Assembly (NCBI GenBank): GCA_934215455.1
Contig: CAKPZX010000016.1
Span: 1-33,085 of the forward strand
Source: an uncultured Streptococcus sp.
GTDB lineage: Bacteria; Bacillota; Bacilli; Lactobacillales; Streptococcaceae
Reading direction: 5' to 3'
Length of the DNA stretch: 33,085 nt
The position numbers were made by a program, and so were the translations under genes. Positions 1 to 9,244 of the stretch are shown piece by piece. Under the pieces are notes generated by a model that saw only the letters and a list, made by a program, of their open reading frames with translations, was not told the DNA's origin and made no database searches. The stretch's first letter is position 1. Each line of letters opens with the position of its first letter.

Positions 1-329
1 AACATCTCATCGATCTTATTCCCGTATTCGATGGATTCGTCTTTCACAAAAGTAAGATCTGGAATCTTGTATAATTTCAGATTCCGACCTAATTCACGCT
101 TGATGGTTCCTGTTGCTTTTTCAAGGCCTGTCTGAGCCTTTTGATTGTCTGAAGCCAAATCACTCATAATTGAATAATACACTTTAGCCATAGACAAATC
201 ACCTAGCATTTGAACATCCGTAATGGTGACGCCTTGAACACGCGGGTCACGGACTTTCTTTTGTAAAATCTCGTTGACTTCACGCTTGATTTCCATCCCT
301 ACTCGGTCTGTCCGAAAATGACTTGCCAT
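1..329 (-). CDS. rbfA: Ribosome-binding factor A, C-terminal end cut by the window edge
   Basis: RbfA binds the 30S subunit in the cytoplasm and helps mature the 5' end of 16S rRNA, especially in the cold. The visible part is 109 codons from ATG at 329, starting [20 protein letters not shown], with the typical KVRDPRV and VTITDVQM segments of the family's KH-like fold. About ten residues are probably missing at the C-terminus because the family is usually 115-120 residues long. An AAGGAG site lies five bases before the start. It is the last visible gene of the rimP-nusA-infB operon, but a terminator-like hairpin separates it from infB, so its expression may be partly uncoupled. Identity is certain from sequence and position. 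Confidence 0.95.
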   Translation of the reverse strand, partial: MASHFRTDRVGMEIKREVNEILQKKVRDPRVQGVTITDVQMLGDLSMAKVYYSIMSDLASDNQKAQTGLEKATGTIKRELGRNLKLYKIPDLTFVKDESIEYGNKIDEM

Positions 330-354
330 AGGAACTCCTTTCTGCTCTGTGTTT

Positions 355-394
355 AAAAACTAGGAAATCAGAGGGAACCCTCTTTTTTCCTAGT
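355..394 (-). terminator. Terminator-like hairpin between infB and rbfA
   Basis: An ACTAGGAAA/TTTCCTAGT stem (359-367 with 386-394) encloses an inner AGAGGG/CCCTCT stem with a two-base loop. In the direction of infB transcription it is followed by a run of five T. It lies after the infB stop and before the rbfA ribosome binding site, so it would act as a full or partial terminator inside the operon. No separate rbfA promoter was recognised after it. Confidence 0.7.
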
Positions 395-402
395 CAGTTT
401 GC

Positions 403-3117
403 TTATTTTTTAATTTCTTCCATGATGTAGGCTTCGATGGTATCATCTGTCTTGATATCATTGTAACCTTCAATCATCAATCCACCTTCACGACCATTTG
501 TGATCTCTTTGACATCATCTTTGAAGTGTTTCAAGCTTGCAAGAGCTCCGTCATAGATCACGACACCGTCACGAATGACACGGACTTTGGAATCACGTGT
601 AACCTTACCACTGAGGACCATAAATCCACCGATGGTACCCACTTTAGAGACTTTAAAGGTTTCACGAATAACTGCTTCCCCGATCACTTTCTCTTCGAAT
701 TCAGGATCCAACATTCCCTTCATCGCATCTTCCATTTCTTCAATCACTTTGTAGATGATTGAGTGAAGACGGATTTCCACCTCGTCAGCTTCAGCTTGTT
801 GACGTGCTTGTGGAGTAGGACGGACGTTAAATCCGATGATGAAGGCATTTGAAGCTTCTGCAAGGGTCACGTCTGATTCGTTGATCGCACCAACTGCTGA
901 GTGAACGATGGTCACTTTCACACCTTCTACTTCAATCTTTTGAAGGGAAGCAGAAAGAGCTTCAACCGAACCTTGTACATCGGCTTTAATGATGACATTA
1001 ACAGATTTCACTTCCCCAGCCTTCAAGGTATCAAAGAGATTTTCAAGGCTGACACGGTTGGTTGCTTGACGTTGTTTCATAAGAGCACGTTTGGCACGTT
1101 CTTCACCCGCCGCACGCGCAGATTTTTCATCTTCGTAAACCGCGAAGTGGTCACCCGCCATTGGCGCTTCGTTCAAACCAGTGATAGAAACCGGAGTAGA
1201 TGGTCCTGCAACCTTCACACGACGTCCAAGGTCATTGGTCATGGCACGGACACGTCCAAAGGTATTTCCGACAACGATTGGGTCTTGAACATTCAAGGTA
1301 CCTTGTTGAACAAGGAGGGTTGCTACCGCACCTTTTCCTTTATCCAAGCGCGCTTCGATAACAGTACCGATGGCACGAACAGTTGGATCTGCTTTGAGTT
1401 CTTGGATTTCAGCTACAAGAAGGACCGTTTCCAAGAGTTCATCGATATTTTGGTTGAACTTAGCTGAGATTTCTACAAACTCAGAATCTCCACCCCAGGC
1501 AGTTGACATAACTCCATGCTCTGCCAATTCACCAATGACACGCTCTGGATTAGCTCCTGGTTTATCGATCTTGTTGATGGCCACAATGATTGGAACATTA
1601 GCAGCTTTTGAGTGGTTGATGGCCTCGATAGTCTGTGGCATCACCCCGTCATCTGCTGCTACAACCAAGATGGTAATATCGGTAACAGATGCACCACGCG
1701 CCCGCATAGAAGTAAAGGCCGCGTGTCCAGGTGTATCCAAGAAGGTAATCTTCTTACCATTTTCCACGATTTGGTAGGCACCGATGTGCTGGGTGATTCC
1801 TCCCGCTTCACCTGTTGCTACACGTGAATTACGAAGGGTATCCAAAAGGGTAGTTTTACCGTGGTCAACGTGTCCCATGATGGTGACAACTGGTGGACGC
1901 TCTACCAACTTATCTGGATTCAAATAACCATCTTCAACGAAGAAGCGTTCGATATCGGCATTGTCCACTTCAACCTTTTTCTTGGCTTCAATTCCATAAT
2001 CCACCATCAAGAGTTCAATCGTATCTCCATCCAGCGATTGGTTTTGAGTCGCCATGACTCCCATCATAAAGAGTTTCTTGACGATTTCAGCCGGTTCACG
2101 CTTGATGCGTTTTGCGATTTCTGCAACCGTCATTCCATCCGTATACTCAAATTCACTTGGTAATTCATGGAATTTACGCTCTGTTACTGGTTTTGGAGCA
2201 TCATTACGGTTGTTCTTTCCTTTTTTATTTTTCTTATTGTTATTCCAGTTACTATTTCTCTGATTTCTCACTTGATTTTGACTATTTCGATTCCTTTGTT
2301 GTTTTCTTGGACCATCTTCTTCACGATCAAAATCATCGCGTTTCTTATCTGGTCGCGCTTGTTTCTTCCGACGTGTATCGACTTGAGCTGGAGCAGCAGC
2401 AACAGCTGGTTTTGTACGGTTCTCAACAGCTGGCTCCTGTACCGGTGCTTTCACTTCTGGTGCTTCTACCCGTTTCCGGCGCTGTTGACGTTCTTGTTCT
2501 GCTTTTGCAGCTTGTTGTTTGTAGCGATCTTCACTTCCACGTGCGTACTCAGCATTTTGTTCAGCTTTCAGTGCTGCTGCACGCGCTTTGAAATCAACTT
2601 TTGGTGCTACTTGGGGTTGTTCACCACGTCTTTGATCCGGTCTGTTATTGCGACGATCAGAACCTTGATTTCGTTGTTCTTTTCGCTCTTGTGGTCGTTG
2701 ATTTCGGTTGTCACCATGACGCTGATTGTCTTTGCGATCACGTTTTGGACGATTGTCTTGTTGTTTCCTACGTTCAGCCTGTTCTTTTGCACGCGCTTCT
2801 CGTTCCGCTTTAAAGTTACGACTCTTTGGTTTAGCAGCTGGCGTTACTGATTTTGTCTCAGTTGCTCCTTCTTTTTTGACGGGCGCTGCTTCTTTTTTCG
2901 CTGCGACAGCCGTTGCCTTGGCAGCCACTTCTGCTACTTTCTTTTCGACTGTTTCTTTTTTCGCTGCAAAGCTCTTGATCAACTTTTCAGCAACATCAGT
3001 ATCGACACTAGATGCATGACTCTTGACGTCAAAACCTAATTCTTTCGCACGAGTGACGACTTCTTTACTTTCCTTGCCCAATTCTTTGGCAATTTCGTAT
3101 AATCTTTTCTTAGACAA
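403..3117 (-). CDS. infB: Translation initiation factor IF-2
   Basis: IF-2 is the GTPase that brings fMet-tRNA to the 30S subunit and promotes subunit joining. The 904-residue protein has an IF2_N helical motif at residues 1-50, then a long low-complexity linker (about 55-310) rich in Lys, Arg, Gln, Asn and Ala. A second IF2_N-like segment follows near 320-375. The G domain has the P-loop GHVDHGKT at 415-422, DTPGHAAF and NKIDK, and is followed by domains II-IV. The length is typical for streptococci, whose linker is long and variable. It starts 16 bases after ylxQ and belongs to the rimP-nusA operon. The antisense strand of the linker is free of stops for long stretches, which reflects composition and is not a sign of genes. 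Confidence 0.98.
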   Translation of the reverse strand: MSKKRLYEIAKELGKESKEVVTRAKELGFDVKSHASSVDTDVAEKLIKSFAAKKETVEKKVAEVAAKATAVAAKKEAAPVKKEGATETKSVTPAAKPKSRNFKAEREARAKEQAERRKQQDNRPKRDRKDNQRHGDNRNQRPQERKEQRNQGSDRRNNRPDQRRGEQPQVAPKVDFKARAAALKAEQNAEYARGSEDRYKQQAAKAEQERQQRRKRVEAPEVKAPVQEPAVENRTKPAVAAAPAQVDTRRKKQARPDKKRDDFDREEDGPRKQQRNRNSQNQVRNQRNSNWNNNKKNKKGKNNRNDAPKPVTERKFHELPSEFEYTDGMTVAEIAKRIKREPAEIVKKLFMMGVMATQNQSLDGDTIELLMVDYGIEAKKKVEVDNADIERFFVEDGYLNPDKLVERPPVVTIMGHVDHGKTTLLDTLRNSRVATGEAGGITQHIGAYQIVENGKKITFLDTPGHAAFTSMRARGASVTDITILVVAADDGVMPQTIEAINHSKAANVPIIVAINKIDKPGANPERVIGELAEHGVMSTAWGGDSEFVEISAKFNQNIDELLETVLLVAEIQELKADPTVRAIGTVIEARLDKGKGAVATLLVQQGTLNVQDPIVVGNTFGRVRAMTNDLGRRVKVAGPSTPVSITGLNEAPMAGDHFAVYEDEKSARAAGEERAKRALMKQRQATNRVSLENLFDTLKAGEVKSVNVIIKADVQGSVEALSASLQKIEVEGVKVTIVHSAVGAINESDVTLAEASNAFIIGFNVRPTPQARQQAEADEVEIRLHSIIYKVIEEMEDAMKGMLDPEFEEKVIGEAVIRETFKVSKVGTIGGFMVLSGKVTRDSKVRVIRDGVVIYDGALASLKHFKDDVKEITNGREGGLMIEGYNDIKTDDTIEAYIMEEIKK

Positions 3118-3133
3118 TTGCTGTCCTCCTCTT

Positions 3134-3433
3134 CTATTCCATAAGAGACCTCATTTTCTTTGAAAATCCAGCATCTACAACAGCGACGACCTTACGGGCA
3201 CGTCCAATTGCAGTGCTTAATTCTAGTGTTGAAAACACGGTAGATACTTGAACCTCATAATAGTGACCCTTATCTGTCACCTTTTTTGTCAGGTTACTAG
3301 CTGCATCATTTGCCAGAAAAACTAATTGTGCTTTTTCTTCCTGGATGGCTTTGATCACGAGTTCTTCTCCAGAAATGAGTTTTCCTGCTCTTTGCGCCAA
3401 GCCCAACAAATTACTTATCTTTTGCTTATTCAA
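3134..3433 (-). CDS. ylxQ: L7Ae-family ribosome-associated protein YlxQ
   Basis: This 99-residue protein belongs to the L7Ae/L30e/S12e/Gadd45 fold family. Its motifs include [14 protein letters not shown] near the N-terminus and [15 protein letters not shown] in the middle, typical of the Gram-positive YlxQ group. Its relatives bind kink-turn RNA; the precise cellular role is not settled. The start codon is TTG (3433-3431), and it overlaps the last eight bases of ylxR, which suggests translational coupling. No strong independent ribosome binding site is seen. It sits in the conserved nusA-ylxR-ylxQ-infB block. Confidence 0.9.
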   Translation of the reverse strand: MNKQKISNLLGLAQRAGKLISGEELVIKAIQEEKAQLVFLANDAASNLTKKVTDKGHYYEVQVSTVFSTLELSTAIGRARKVVAVVDAGFSKKMRSLME

Positions 3434-3722
3434 GGCCTAACTCTCTTCTCTTCACCTTATGATCTACATAAGCGATCAATTCATCATAGAAAGCTTCTTC
3501 CACTTCCATATTAAAGCTACGATTAAAAACTTTCTTTTTCTTAGCAAGTGCCGCTTCTTCATTGTCTAGCTTGATGTAAGCACCTCGACCATTGGCTTTG
3601 CCAGTTGGATCGATAAAGACTTGTCCTTCTTTATTTTTGACAATGCGGAGCAAATCGCGCTTATCAATAATTTCATTTGAAACGACAGATTTTCTTAAAG
3701 GGATTTTTCTTGTTTTTACCAT
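3426..3722 (-). CDS. ylxR: YlxR (DUF448) family RNA-binding protein
   Basis: This is a 98-residue basic protein of the YlxR/DUF448 family, encoded between nusA and infB in most Firmicutes. The conserved core is visible: LLRIVKNKEGQVFIDPTGKANGRGAYI, quoted here as two adjoining parts, LLRIVKNKEGQVF and IDPTGKANGRGAYI. In Bacillus a homologue has been linked to RNase P (as RnpM) and to transcription control; the role here is inferred from family only. Unlike many homologues it lacks cysteine near the N-terminus, having RKSVVSNE in that place. A GGAGGG site precedes the ATG. It overlaps ylxQ by eight bases. Confidence 0.9.
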   Translation of the reverse strand: MVKTRKIPLRKSVVSNEIIDKRDLLRIVKNKEGQVFIDPTGKANGRGAYIKLDNEEAALAKKKKVFNRSFNMEVEEAFYDELIAYVDHKVKRRELGLE

Positions 3723-3736
3723 GTTCCCTCCCTCTC

Positions 3737-4879
3737 TTAATCGACTTGCTCTTCGCCACTTTCTACTTGGTCTTCAAAAGTTTCTTGAGCTGCTTCCATT
3801 TCTTCAAACTCACTAGCAGATTTGATATCGATGCGGTAACCAGTCAAATGAGCTGCTAAACGAACGTTTTGACCACGACGACCAATGGCAAGAGATAATT
3901 TGTTGTCTGGGACCACAACGAGAGCATGTTTGCTATCTTCATCATCAAAAATAACTTGGTCCACTTCTGCAGGAGCGATCGCATTGTAGATAAATTCAGC
4001 TGGATCTGGAACCCATTCGATGACATCGATATTTTCTTCTGTCGGAACCATACGGTCTAATTTCTGATCGTATCGAGCTGGGTGGAACTTGCTGGTAATC
4101 TTTTTAATATTCGATCCACCACGACCAACGATAGTCCCAATCGCATCTACGTTTGGATTATGGCTACGAACCGCAACTTTTGTACGATCTCCAGCTTCAC
4201 GCGCTACACTCATAATCTCAACAGTTCCATCATAGACTTCAGGAATTTCTTGTTCCATCAAACGTTTGATCATTTCAGGGTGGCTTCGGCTAACAAAGAC
4301 ATTGACACCACGTGGATTATCTTCTACCTTGTAGACAAAGACTTCAATTCGATCATGAGATTGGAACACTTCTCCTGGAATCTGGTCTTGCTTAGACAAT
4401 TGTGCTTCGATCGAACCAAGATTGACATAGATAAATCGATTGTCAAAGCGCTCCACCGTTCCACTCATGATTTCATTTTCATGTTCTTTATAAGTGTTAT
4501 AGGTGATGGTGCGCGTTTGCTTACGCATTTTTTCCATGATCGTTTGTTTGGCAGATTGAGCTGCTACACGACCAAATTCAGCTGGTGCTTCTTCAAACTT
4601 GATCTTGTCCCCTAACTCATAAGCAGAGCTAATGGCTAAAGCATCCTTCAAGCTGATTTCTAAACGGCTATCAAAGACTTCATCCACCACTTCACGAACC
4701 GTATAAACACGGAAATCTCCAGTTTTTTCATTGAATTCAATCGCTGCACTTTCTGATTGTCCATAACGACGGCGATAAGCTGAACGCAATGATTCTGTGA
4801 CGGCTTCGATGATATCTTCTTTTTTGATCCCTTTGTCTTCTTCCAAAATGCGGAAGGCTTCTAGCATTTCTTTACTCAT
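3737..4879 (-). CDS. nusA: Transcription termination/antitermination factor NusA
   Basis: NusA binds RNA polymerase and controls pausing, termination and antitermination. The 380-residue protein has the N-terminal polymerase-binding domain (about 1-125), an S1 domain (about 135-200) and two KH domains. KH1 carries GTIVGRGGSNIKK and KH2 carries LAIGRRGQNVRLAAHLTGY. An acidic tail ends the protein. After the KH1 GRGG loop there is a segment (KFHPARYDQKLDRMVPTEEN) longer than in the textbook NusA; I believe this is normal for streptococci, but I could not check it. There is no C-terminal AR repeat, as expected in Gram-positives. It follows rimP by 44 bases in the same operon. Confidence 0.97.
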   Translation of the reverse strand: MSKEMLEAFRILEEDKGIKKEDIIEAVTESLRSAYRRRYGQSESAAIEFNEKTGDFRVYTVREVVDEVFDSRLEISLKDALAISSAYELGDKIKFEEAPAEFGRVAAQSAKQTIMEKMRKQTRTITYNTYKEHENEIMSGTVERFDNRFIYVNLGSIEAQLSKQDQIPGEVFQSHDRIEVFVYKVEDNPRGVNVFVSRSHPEMIKRLMEQEIPEVYDGTVEIMSVAREAGDRTKVAVRSHNPNVDAIGTIVGRGGSNIKKITSKFHPARYDQKLDRMVPTEENIDVIEWVPDPAEFIYNAIAPAEVDQVIFDDEDSKHALVVVPDNKLSLAIGRRGQNVRLAAHLTGYRIDIKSASEFEEMEAAQETFEDQVESGEEQVD

Positions 4880-4923
4880 GTTTTTCTTGCCTCTACTATA
4901 AAGGCATCCTTTCTTTCATTCTG

Positions 4924-5403
4924 TTACAACTTTACAGCCAACCTTGCTTTGGACACAAGGTTATAAGGAATTTCTACAGTTTTCTTTCGTGTTTTATCCA
5001 TATACTCAATGGTCAAAACATCCTCTTCAAAACCTACCAAGTTCCCCTCAAAGACCTTTTGCTTTTCAACAGCCTTATACAAGCTGATATTGACATACTT
5101 GCCAACAGCTCCCTCGAGTGCTTCCTTGGTTTTCAAAGGTCTCTCCAAGCCAGGACTGGTAACTTCTAAAAAGTACTGTTCTGGAAATGGATCTGGTTTG
5201 ATTTGATCCAATAGTGGGCTAATGATTTCTGTCAAATCCGCTGTATCATTCAGTGTGATTCCTTCTGGTTTGTCTACGAAAATGCTTAAGACGTAGTCAC
5301 CACCCATTTTGCCATATTCAACATCGACCAATTCAAATGGTTCCTTGATGGCAGGCTGAATCACTTCTGTTACTAAGTCAACAATCGTTGCGATGGTTGC
5401 CAC
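4924..5403 (-). CDS. rimP: Ribosome maturation factor RimP
   Basis: RimP assists assembly of the 30S subunit. The 159-residue product has the RimP N-terminal domain with [20 protein letters not shown] and the [13 protein letters not shown] motif near residue 90, then the C-terminal SH3-like domain. A strong GGAGGTGG ribosome binding site lies just before the ATG. It is the first gene of the nusA-infB operon and has its own promoter about 60 bases upstream. The length and the position next to nusA agree with the family. Confidence 0.96.
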   Translation of the reverse strand: MATIATIVDLVTEVIQPAIKEPFELVDVEYGKMGGDYVLSIFVDKPEGITLNDTADLTEIISPLLDQIKPDPFPEQYFLEVTSPGLERPLKTKEALEGAVGKYVNISLYKAVEKQKVFEGNLVGFEEDVLTIEYMDKTRKKTVEIPYNLVSKARLAVKL

Positions 5404-5416
5404 CTCCTCATAGATA

Positions 5417-5442
5417 AGAGGCGAAGATATTTCCCCGCCTCT
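5417..5442 (-). other. Leader hairpin before rimP
   Basis: A seven-base inverted repeat, AGAGGCG and CGCCTCT, with a 12-base loop lies in the transcript leader between the promoter and the ribosome binding site of rimP. No U-run follows, so it is not an ordinary terminator. It could affect mRNA stability or translation of the operon; there is no known match that I can name. Confidence 0.45.
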
Positions 5443-5463
5443 CCTTTTCTATTCATTTAATGT

Positions 5464-5492
5464 ATTATAACACGATTCCCCAATGATTGCAA
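5464..5492 (-). promoter_or_regulatory. Promoter of the rimP-nusA-infB operon
   Basis: On the minus strand there is a -35 box TTGCAA (5492-5487), a 17-base spacer and a perfect -10 box TATAAT (5469-5464), with an upstream TG extension. The predicted start is near 5457, giving a leader of about 54 bases to rimP. This is one of the best sigma-A promoters in the window. Confidence 0.85.
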
Positions 5493-5500
5493 GGAATATG

Positions 5501-6136
5501 CTAAAACTGTGCTTCTACACGGTAAATGACCTGGCCTTTACTGGAGAACTTCTTCTCATATTCCGTCATGACATTCCCCTCAAAATCACTAGCATGAAGG
5601 TCTAGCCAGACTCCCTTCAAAGTCATACCATACTGTGAAAAGCTCACCAAACTGTATTCAAACAGACCTCGATTATCTGTTTTAAAGTGAATCTCCCCAT
5701 GTTCTGGAAGAATTTGCTTGAAGGTATCCAAGAAAGTCTTGTAAGTCAAGCGACGCTTCTCATGACGTTTCTTAGGCCAAGGATCTGAAAAATTCAGATA
5801 GAGTCGATCGATTTCTCCATCTTCAAAATAGTTGGTCAAGCTATCTCCGTCTACCCAAAGCAATTTAATGTTAGGAACATCAGCTTCTAAGACCTTATCT
5901 AAAGCATAACTCAAGACCGATTTTTGAATATCAATTCCGATGTAGTTGATCTCTGGATTGGCCTTGGCCATCCCAGTAATAAAGGCTCCTTTTCCGCTAC
6001 CCACTTCGATATGAATAGGATGGTCATTCCCAAAAATCTCATGCCACTTTCCCTTGGCATCTTCTGGATTTAGGACCACATATTGCGGGTTCGCTTCTAA
6101 TAATTCAGTCGCTCCCTTGCGATTTCTAACTCTCAT
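5501..6136 (-). CDS. trmB: tRNA (guanine-N7-)-methyltransferase TrmB
   Basis: TrmB uses S-adenosylmethionine to methylate G46 in the variable loop of tRNAs. The 211-residue protein shows the SAM-binding motif IEVGSGKG at 43-50 and the family signature [11 protein letters not shown] at 115-125. Its ATG overlaps the TGA of ccrZ as ATGA, so the two genes are translationally coupled. The ccrZ-trmB pairing is also found in Streptococcus pneumoniae. Length is normal. Confidence 0.97.
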   Translation of the reverse strand: MRVRNRKGATELLEANPQYVVLNPEDAKGKWHEIFGNDHPIHIEVGSGKGAFITGMAKANPEINYIGIDIQKSVLSYALDKVLEADVPNIKLLWVDGDSLTNYFEDGEIDRLYLNFSDPWPKKRHEKRRLTYKTFLDTFKQILPEHGEIHFKTDNRGLFEYSLVSFSQYGMTLKGVWLDLHASDFEGNVMTEYEKKFSSKGQVIYRVEAQF

Positions 6137-6927
6137 ATTTCCTTTCCATATTTCAACCGGAAATTGCGCAGAGCATAGATCTCGCGATTGACATTTTCTA
6201 AATCATTATTTTCATAGTATTTAGCAATTTGGCACAAGAAAGAGTATTGACCAAACCAATAGAGTTTATCAAATACTTTTTGATTGTACTTGTAGCCATA
6301 ATAGCCTAACCAATCGCGCCAATTAGAATCTGGGATATAGTGACTCAAGATATGCGCCACATCCAACATCCGGTCTGTCAAACGAACAGAGTCCCAATCG
6401 ACAAGATAAATCAAGCCACTCTCTGTCTCAATCCAGTTACTATGACGGACATCTCCGTGGACGATCGTCGCATAATCCTCCCGAAAGGCAGGCACTGTCT
6501 TACGTAAATTCTTTACGACTGATTGGATATAGTGGTTCTGACGTAGGGCAATTGGCAACCGATTGCTCCAAGAATTGAGCAATTCTAATGGAGATTCCAC
6601 AGGATAGCCAAGTTTTTTCAATTGGGTCATCAAAGGTCTAGAACGGTGCAATCTCGTTAAAATATTGACGACTTGTTTTTTCGACATCCCATTTGGCGTG
6701 AGAATTTCCCCATTCAACCATTCTTGGGCACTCATCACATTTCCATCTGGCAAGCGTCGACTCCATAACAATTGAGGAGCAATCTGTTCTTTTGCTAGAC
6801 CCGCAAGGATTGGGGTCGTATTCATTTTTACAAAAACGCGCCCACCATCTGGGTAGGTCCCCATGTAGGCCTTCCCACTCTTCCCAGGAATTGGGGTGAG
6901 GCTTAGCTCTTTTTCATTCGAGTCCAT
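6133..6927 (-). CDS. ccrZ: Cell-cycle regulator CcrZ (choline-kinase-like phosphotransferase)
   Basis: In pneumococcus CcrZ is a septal, FtsZ-recruited kinase-like protein that coordinates division with DnaA-driven replication initiation, acting on ribose-type substrates. I start it at ATG 6927, giving 264 residues beginning [20 protein letters not shown], because a GGAGG site lies six bases upstream and the pneumococcal protein has this length. A longer frame to 6984 runs into ecsB and is rejected. Catalytic motifs of the aminoglycoside/choline kinase fold are visible: HGDVRHSN at 157-164 and DWD at 177-179. It lies 40 bases after ecsB and overlaps trmB by four bases. Confidence 0.94.
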   Translation of the reverse strand: MDSNEKELSLTPIPGKSGKAYMGTYPDGGRVFVKMNTTPILAGLAKEQIAPQLLWSRRLPDGNVMSAQEWLNGEILTPNGMSKKQVVNILTRLHRSRPLMTQLKKLGYPVESPLELLNSWSNRLPIALRQNHYIQSVVKNLRKTVPAFREDYATIVHGDVRHSNWIETESGLIYLVDWDSVRLTDRMLDVAHILSHYIPDSNWRDWLGYYGYKYNQKVFDKLYWFGQYSFLCQIAKYYENNDLENVNREIYALRNFRLKYGKEI

Positions 6928-6967
6928 CTTTTCCTCCGTAAAAAGTTTCCAATCTATTTTACTAATT

Positions 6968-8023
6968 TTAACGACTTTCGTCAACCAAGCGCGCCATCTT
7001 AAATGGAAGATAGAGTAGGATTAAAGCAACTGTATAAGCCAATAAGCCTAACAACAGGACTTTATCCGAAATAAAGACCAGGCCAATTCCCCCTTCTATC
7101 ACCGTTATCATCCCCATGACCAGCTGAATCGTTTTGTTCAACCCTGCCTTTTTACTGCCCTTTTTCATCGGGAAAAGGAGGGTCAACGGTTGGTAATCAA
7201 AAGCACTGTAAAGCCCCAGTAATTGAAAAATAACCAAGTAATTGAGCAAGGCTACAAGGGCAATCACTACGAGAGGCTGGGGAATAAAGATGATAGCAAG
7301 AATGGAAAGAGCCAAGAGTCGTAGAGTCATAGAGAAAAGATCTCCATTCCGTAAGAAGGAGCGCATATATAAGTAAAGCCAAGTATTCCCATGTGTTTTG
7401 GGAAGAAACCCTAAGAAACCATCCAAGTAAGCTCTTCTTTTGACACTGTTGGTAATGCCCTTCACCGTTGTAAACAAGGCAAAGAAACGAAGGATCAATT
7501 GTTTCCTTGCATTCTCACGAGCAATGGCCAAGGACCAATTTAAATTTCCATCCTGGTAGAAGCGCGCTTCCTTCCAGCTAAAAACAGCCCCTTTAGCCAC
7601 CCCTAAGACAAGGATATAAGCTACAATAGCAAGTTTATCCAGCCCCGTTGCCAGAAGAAGAGGCACAAATAATAAAAGGACAAAACTTTGAATCAAAAAC
7701 CAAAACACAAAAGACTTCTTGGCCTGCCCTTTGATATAACGTTTCACTTCCTCTTCCTTTACTAAAAGAAATAAGGCATCGGGCTTCTCTAAGTAAGTCG
7801 CAATAGAGCCTATCGGAACCAAGAGGAGCAAACCAATCAAGAGACTCCAGCGGATCAGGCTTGTATCTTTGGGTAGATCTTGCAAGAATTGGCTGTATTG
7901 AACCGCCAGAAATCCTATGAAAATCAGCATAAAGAGGACGAAATGATCATTGAGAACATAGCGGCTATATTTTACACATTGAGTTCGAAACGTTTGTTGC
8001 CGTTTTTTCATCAACTCTTTCAT
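6968..8023 (-). CDS. ecsB: ABC exporter permease EcsB-like
   Basis: This 351-residue polytopic membrane protein is the permease partner of the ATPase encoded just upstream. Hydrophobic segments lie near residues 30-50, 75-95, 110-145 and 235-275, with two more (about 300-345) close to the C-terminus. The N-terminus is basic and cytoplasmic (MKELMKKRQQTFRTQC). EcsAB in Bacillus affects protein secretion, regulated proteolysis and competence; the substrate here is unknown. The start ATG overlaps the ecsA stop as ATGA. The assignment rests on hydrophobicity and the ecsA-ecsB arrangement, so subfamily identity is less sure than the general role. Confidence 0.85.
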   Translation of the reverse strand: MKELMKKRQQTFRTQCVKYSRYVLNDHFVLFMLIFIGFLAVQYSQFLQDLPKDTSLIRWSLLIGLLLLVPIGSIATYLEKPDALFLLVKEEEVKRYIKGQAKKSFVFWFLIQSFVLLLFVPLLLATGLDKLAIVAYILVLGVAKGAVFSWKEARFYQDGNLNWSLAIARENARKQLILRFFALFTTVKGITNSVKRRAYLDGFLGFLPKTHGNTWLYLYMRSFLRNGDLFSMTLRLLALSILAIIFIPQPLVVIALVALLNYLVIFQLLGLYSAFDYQPLTLLFPMKKGSKKAGLNKTIQLVMGMITVIEGGIGLVFISDKVLLLGLLAYTVALILLYLPFKMARLVDESR

Positions 8024-8751
8024 GCTGTTTCCTCTTCTGTCAAGGTCATGTAGATATCATTTAGACTTGCTTTCTCATCTCCAAAAGTTGAACGCAACTC
8101 ATCTAAGGTCCCTTTTGCTCGGATCTGACCCTTATGGAGGATCACAAAACCATCACACATCTTTTCAGCCGAATCCAGAACGTGGGTACTCATCAAAATC
8201 GATTTTCCTTTTGCTTTCTCATCGGCCAATAACTGAATCAAATCTGCAATCGCAACAGGATCCAATCCCAAAAAGGGTTCATCGACAATATAAAGACTTG
8301 GGTCCACTGCATAGGCGCAAATAATCATGACCTTTTGCTTCATCCCTTTTGAAAACTGGGTCGGGAACCAATCTAATTTTTCAGCCAAACGGAATCGTTC
8401 CAATAAAGGCTGGACGCGCACCATGACCTGATCCATATCTAAATCATAGGCCATAGCTACAGTTTCGATATGCTCTCTCAAGGTTAATTCTTCATATAGA
8501 CTAGGAGTTTCTGGAATATAGCCGATTTTTTTACGATAGTCTGTTGGAGCTTCTGGAAGACTCAAGCCGTCAATCCGTACTTCCCCAGCATAAGGATGCA
8601 AAAGACCAATAATTTCATTAATCGTGGTTGACTTCCCAGCTCCATTTAGTCCAATCAAACCAATCAGTTGGCCATCCGGAACTGAAAAACTCACCTCTTT
8701 CAGGACAGGGATGTTGACATAGCCCCCTGTCAACTTGTTGATTTCTAACAT
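8020..8751 (-). CDS. ecsA: ABC transporter ATP-binding protein EcsA-like
   Basis: The 243-residue ATPase drives the EcsB permease. Walker A GLNGAGKST is at 34-42, an unusual signature FSKGMKQK replaces LSGGQ at 133-140, Walker B ends in VDEP at 156-159, and the switch histidine is H190 in STHVL. The Q-loop region reads GYIPETPSLYEELT, as in EcsA proteins. A GGAG ribosome binding site precedes ATG 8751. An extended -10 promoter lies in the short region shared with the divergent HIT gene. Operon: ecsA-ecsB-ccrZ-trmB. Confidence 0.93.
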   Translation of the reverse strand: MLEINKLTGGYVNIPVLKEVSFSVPDGQLIGLIGLNGAGKSTTINEIIGLLHPYAGEVRIDGLSLPEAPTDYRKKIGYIPETPSLYEELTLREHIETVAMAYDLDMDQVMVRVQPLLERFRLAEKLDWFPTQFSKGMKQKVMIICAYAVDPSLYIVDEPFLGLDPVAIADLIQLLADEKAKGKSILMSTHVLDSAEKMCDGFVILHKGQIRAKGTLDELRSTFGDEKASLNDIYMTLTEEETA

Positions 8752-8766
8752 ATTTTCTCCGATTTC

Positions 8767-8775
8767 TGGTATAAT
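8767..8775 (+). promoter_or_regulatory. Extended -10 promoter of the HIT gene
   Basis: TGGTATAAT is a full extended -10 element, with no convincing -35 box (AACATA at 17 bases). The predicted start is near 8782, leaving a leader of about 37 bases. It faces the ecsA promoter element eight bases further on. Confidence 0.75.
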
Positions 8776-8783
8776 GTTCTTAT

Positions 8784-8792
8784 ATTATAACA
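8784..8792 (-). promoter_or_regulatory. Extended -10 promoter of ecsA
   Basis: On the minus strand TGTTATAAT forms an extended -10 element, again without a good -35 box. The predicted start is near 8777, about 26 bases before the ecsA ATG. The two opposing -10 boxes are separated by only eight bases. Confidence 0.7.
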
Positions 8793-8818
8793 AAATTTAG
8801 TCTAAATGAGGTGTATTT

Positions 8819-9232
8819 ATGGTTGACGATTGTATTTTTTGTAAGATTATAGCTGGCGACATTCCTTCATCCAAAGTTTATGAGGACGAGGAAGTCCTCG
8901 CATTTTTGGACATCTCTCAGGTTACACCCGGTCATACGTTAGTCGTTCCAAAAAAACATGCTCGCAATCTATTAGAGATGGACGAAACCGCCACAGCTCA
9001 ACTGTTTGCACGTGTCTCTAAAGTTGCAAAAAAAGTAGAAGCTGCTACCCAAGCTAAGGGAATGAATATCATCAGCAACATGGAAGAAGTTTCTGGACAA
9101 ACCGTTTTTCACACACATGTCCACATTATCCCTCGCTATTCCGATCAAGATGAGCTTGCCATTTCTTTTACTGAACACGAGCCTAATTTTGAACAACTAG
9201 CAGTTCTCGCAGAAACCATCAAAAACAGTTAA
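8819..9232 (+). CDS. HIT-family nucleotide-binding protein (Hint-like)
   Basis: HIT proteins hydrolyse phosphoramidate or other nucleotide conjugates. The 137-residue product has the histidine triad HTHVHIIPR with H98, H100 and H102, and the CIFCKI N-terminus with paired cysteines C5 and C8 as in zinc-containing Hint proteins. A GAGGTG site precedes the ATG. It is transcribed away from ecsA, as in many Firmicutes. It is followed 12 bases later by a small membrane protein gene. The natural substrate is not known. Confidence 0.93.
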   Translation: MVDDCIFCKIIAGDIPSSKVYEDEEVLAFLDISQVTPGHTLVVPKKHARNLLEMDETATAQLFARVSKVAKKVEAATQAKGMNIISNMEEVSGQTVFHTHVHIIPRYSDQDELAISFTEHEPNFEQLAVLAETIKNS

Positions 9233-9244
9233 AAAGGAGGCCAT

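Noticed and set aside
901..1467. Plus-strand ORF of 188 codons within infB
   Set aside because: It overlaps the conserved G domain and later domains of IF-2 on the other strand, and the translated product has no recognisable motif.
2167..2850. Long plus-strand ORF (227 codons) opposite infB
   Set aside because: It is antisense to the low-complexity Lys/Arg/Gln-rich linker of IF-2, whose codons rarely give stops on the other strand. The product is a run of Phe, Leu and Ser without a family, and no ribosome binding site is seen.
6928..6984. Upstream extension of ccrZ by 19 codons
   Set aside because: It overlaps the end of ecsB and lacks a good ribosome binding site, while the ATG at 6927 has GGAGG and gives the known length of 264 residues.
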